A DNA stretch of 41,452 nt from Candidatus Heimdallarchaeota archaeon (GTDB taxonomy: Archaea; Asgardarchaeota; Heimdallarchaeia; Heimdallarchaeales; Kariarchaeaceae). The position numbers were made by a program, and so were the translations under genes. A model generated the notes under the pieces. That model searched no databases, was not told the origin of the DNA, and was given only the letters and a program-made list of their open reading frames with translations. Below, in pieces: positions 40,100-41,452 of this stretch (position 1 is its first letter; each line of letters opens with the position of its first letter). The stretch spans positions 1-41,452 of the forward strand of contig WAKA01000084.1 of assembly GCA_015523565.1 (NCBI GenBank). Direction: 5' to 3'.

Positions 40100-40173
40100 T
40101 GAGCGTGAAGGGATTTGAACCCTCGACCGACGGATTAAGAGTCCGTTGCTCTACCAAGCTGAGCTACACGCCC
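40100..40173 (-). tRNA. tRNA-Lys (CUU anticodon)
   Basis: On the minus strand the sequence folds as a tRNA: acceptor GGGCGTG pairs with CACGCTC (one G-U), the D arm contains AGCTCAGCTTGGTAGAGC, the anticodon arm ACGGA-CTCTTAA-TCCGT gives anticodon CTT, and the T arm has the TTCAAAT loop. Discriminator base A at 40100. No intron. CCA is not encoded. No clear promoter box was found upstream. Confidence 0.96.
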
Positions 40174-40507
40174 TTAAATCTTTCTTTTCACCAGTGGTTG
40201 GTTTTTCTGCATGCTTTTCCCGAAACTCACAATATTGAAATGTTCCGGAAAAATTCATTTGTCCGAAGACAATTTAATTTTGATTTTGTACTAATTATAA
40301 TTTTCGGAAGGTACTCATTTGAATCTTTGAAGTCATTGCTTTTCAGCAAATTAATTTCCCTTTTTCTATTCAATATCTTTTGGAGAAATATTATTTTTTT
40401 TGCAAGGCAATTTAATGGGTTTTTGTGTCTGAACTGAAGGCAACTGAATTGATTCTGTACAAAAAAGACGATAAAACCTCCTCTGTTGGATAAATATTAA
40501 GCATTCA
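40174..40507. other. AT-rich gap with no feature seen
   Basis: About 330 bases between the tRNA and the octapeptide-repeat gene. A plus-strand frame runs out of the complementary tRNA sequence but is an artefact of the tRNA. No promoter, repeat or structured RNA was recognised. Confidence 0.6.
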
Positions 40508-41452
40508 TTATTCGTTTTCCTCGTTCATCAGAATTCGGGCAAGCTCCTGCCTTTGCTCCTTGGAAAGCTTCCGCAGAACCTCTTTGGTTTGGAAAAGCCC
40601 CATGATCTGTTCAGGACTCAATGCGGCAAGCTGGTCAGTGGTCAACAATTGAACCTGTTCAGGACGCAATGACTGGATCTGTTCAGGGGACAATGCGGCA
40701 AGCTGTTCAGGGCTTAGAGAAGCTACCTGCTGAGGGGTCAAAGCCTTGATCTGCTTGGAGGTCAGACCGATCAGCTCATCTGGCGTCAAGAGCTTCACAA
40801 ACTCTGGACCACCTGCTTTCAACCCCTCCCTTACAAACTCCTCTTCGGAATCATATTTCTCCTTAATTATCTCGCGGATCTCGCTGACGACATCGGACAT
40901 TGTATCCTCTCTAAAATAGATTACCCATGCAGAGATAAATAGTTTTTCCATCGCGTGAAGGCTTGCATCTTCAAACATCCTTCGGAATCTAGAGGGCTTC
41001 AGGTCATCTAGGAGCTGTTGCAGGTAATAAAATGCCTTGTGGTCGGACGGCTGGACATCCATGACAAGCTCCGGGAATTCGGGAAGGTACAGGGCTCGAA
41101 AATGCGGGGTTCCGCATATAAAAAGATCCATTTCCCTTGTTTTTGCGGTCACTGCAAAAATACGGCATCGGCTTATTGCCATAGTCTTCAAATCAGATTT
41201 GTGTTTTTTGTTGTGCCTCACCGCCAAGCAGGTGTAGATCTTGGATTGGTACACAGTATACCCTGTCGGCCAACGCTCCAGCTCTATGGGGATGACCAAT
41301 CCGCCTTTCTTGAACATGGCGTCGGGTTCCTGCTTTTTTATCGGGTCTATGAGCGACGCCTCCGTCCGTCCGACGACCTGCCAGCCCTCAAGACCGAATG
41401 CCTTGTTGAAAGCTGGAAAAAAATCTTTTCTTAGTTCAAAAACAAATTGGAA
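40508..41452 (-). CDS. Putative nuclease-fold protein with C-terminal octapeptide repeats (5' end outside window)
   Basis: The frame runs off the right edge; 314 residues are visible. The first visible part reads FELRKDFFPAFNKAFGLEGW, then SLIDPIKKQEPDAMFKKGGL and VIPIELERWP..YTVYQSKIYTC. PDAM with IELE at this spacing suggests a PD-(D/E)XK-type nuclease core (Asp, then Glu-x-Glu), as in transposase-related or Rpn-like proteins. After a helical middle (LKAGGPEFVKL) come eight exact-length octapeptides, L(S/T)PEQ(I/L)xx, then KEVLRKLSKEQRQELARIL. A truncated near-identical copy lies at 29205-29622. The base composition toward 41000-41350 looks more GC-rich than the neighbourhood, which fits mobility. 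Nuclease activity is an inference. Confidence 0.6.
   Translation of the reverse strand, partial: FQFVFELRKDFFPAFNKAFGLEGWQVVGRTEASLIDPIKKQEPDAMFKKGGLVIPIELERWPTGYTVYQSKIYTCLAVRHNKKHKSDLKTMAISRCRIFAVTAKTREMDLFICGTPHFRALYLPEFPELVMDVQPSDHKAFYYLQQLLDDLKPSRFRRMFEDASLHAMEKLFISAWVIYFREDTMSDVVSEIREIIKEKYDSEEEFVREGLKAGGPEFVKLLTPDELIGLTSKQIKALTPQQVASLSPEQLAALSPEQIQSLRPEQVQLLTTDQLAALSPEQIMGLFQTKEVLRKLSKEQRQELARILMNEENE
40598..40789 (-). repeat. Eight tandem 24-base units encoding L(S/T)PEQ-type octapeptides
   Basis: 192 bases encode eight consecutive octads: LTPDELIG, LTSKQIKA, LTPQQVAS, LSPEQLAA, LSPEQIQS, LRPEQVQL, LTTDQLAA, LSPEQIMG. The truncated copy at 29205-29622 keeps only the first and a fused last octad, so copy number changes by recombination between units. 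Confidence 0.9.

Noticed and set aside
40099..40437. Plus-strand ORF beginning MSVKGFEPSTDGLRVRCS
   Set aside because: Its first 25 codons are the complementary strand of the tRNA-Lys gene, a well-known false protein; the rest is AT-rich without protein character.
40598..40789. 24-base periodic repeats considered as a CRISPR or origin iteron array
   Set aside because: The units vary in sequence, have no spacers and keep the reading frame of an octapeptide-repeat protein.

Overview
The window looks like archaeal chromosomal DNA, low in GC (clearly AT-rich by eye). It carries an archaeal CTP-dependent riboflavin kinase and archaeal-type FAD synthase, glutamate synthase built from separate parts, myo-inositol-1-phosphate synthases, a translin-family protein, several TATA-like boxes 24-29 bases before a start codon (leaderless transcripts), and many secreted proteins rich in N-x-S/T sites. 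Longin/roadblock-like domains joined to membrane proteins, a PPP-type protein phosphatase and leucine-rich repeats fit an Asgard archaeon (Heimdallarchaeia or a relative), but the sequence alone does not prove that.

Layout. 1-5008 (+) is a glutamate synthase operon: an FMN-barrel paralogue without Fe-S cysteines (cut by the window edge), the catalytic FMN/Fe-S subunit, and a glutaminase-GXGXG fusion. 5017-6700 holds a CinA/MoCF-like protein and an FAD synthase with an added N-terminal winged helix, with a possible tiny transcription unit between them. 6878-11582 (+) is glycerate kinase, a membrane-tethered NYN/Regnase-like RNase and a secreted alkaline phosphatase. 11548-12429 (-) is an alpha/beta hydrolase. 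12584-15526 (+) is a sugar-nucleotide-type nucleotidyltransferase followed by two inositol-phosphate synthase paralogues, the second with an altered active site.

15518-22728 (-) is a histidine operon of seven genes (hisG, hisC-HAD, hisB, hisH, hisF, hisA-I-E, hisD) that encodes every step from PRPP to histidine. This includes a histidinol-phosphatase candidate fused to HisC and a three-part HisA-HisI-HisE fusion. Most junctions are ATGA-type overlaps. The divergent neighbour is an MFS transporter.

From about 24 kb onward the region is accessory: a Uma2-like protein with a decayed nuclease site and a coiled-coil tail, membrane-longin proteins (one fused, one as an overlapping gene pair with a 7TM protein), small secreted proteins, a broken copy of a PH-like membrane protein beside its intact paralogue, and a truncated copy of the octapeptide-repeat protein found whole at the right edge. 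Embedded in it are a PPP phosphatase-RibK-PH-like operon, translin, an LRR protein, a nitroreductase and tRNA-Lys(CUU).

The observations most worth following are the membrane sensor-NYN RNase, the 7TM-longin module in split and fused form, the fully compacted histidine operon with two enzyme fusions, and the catalytically altered paralogues placed next to their canonical partners (glutamate synthase and inositol-phosphate synthase).
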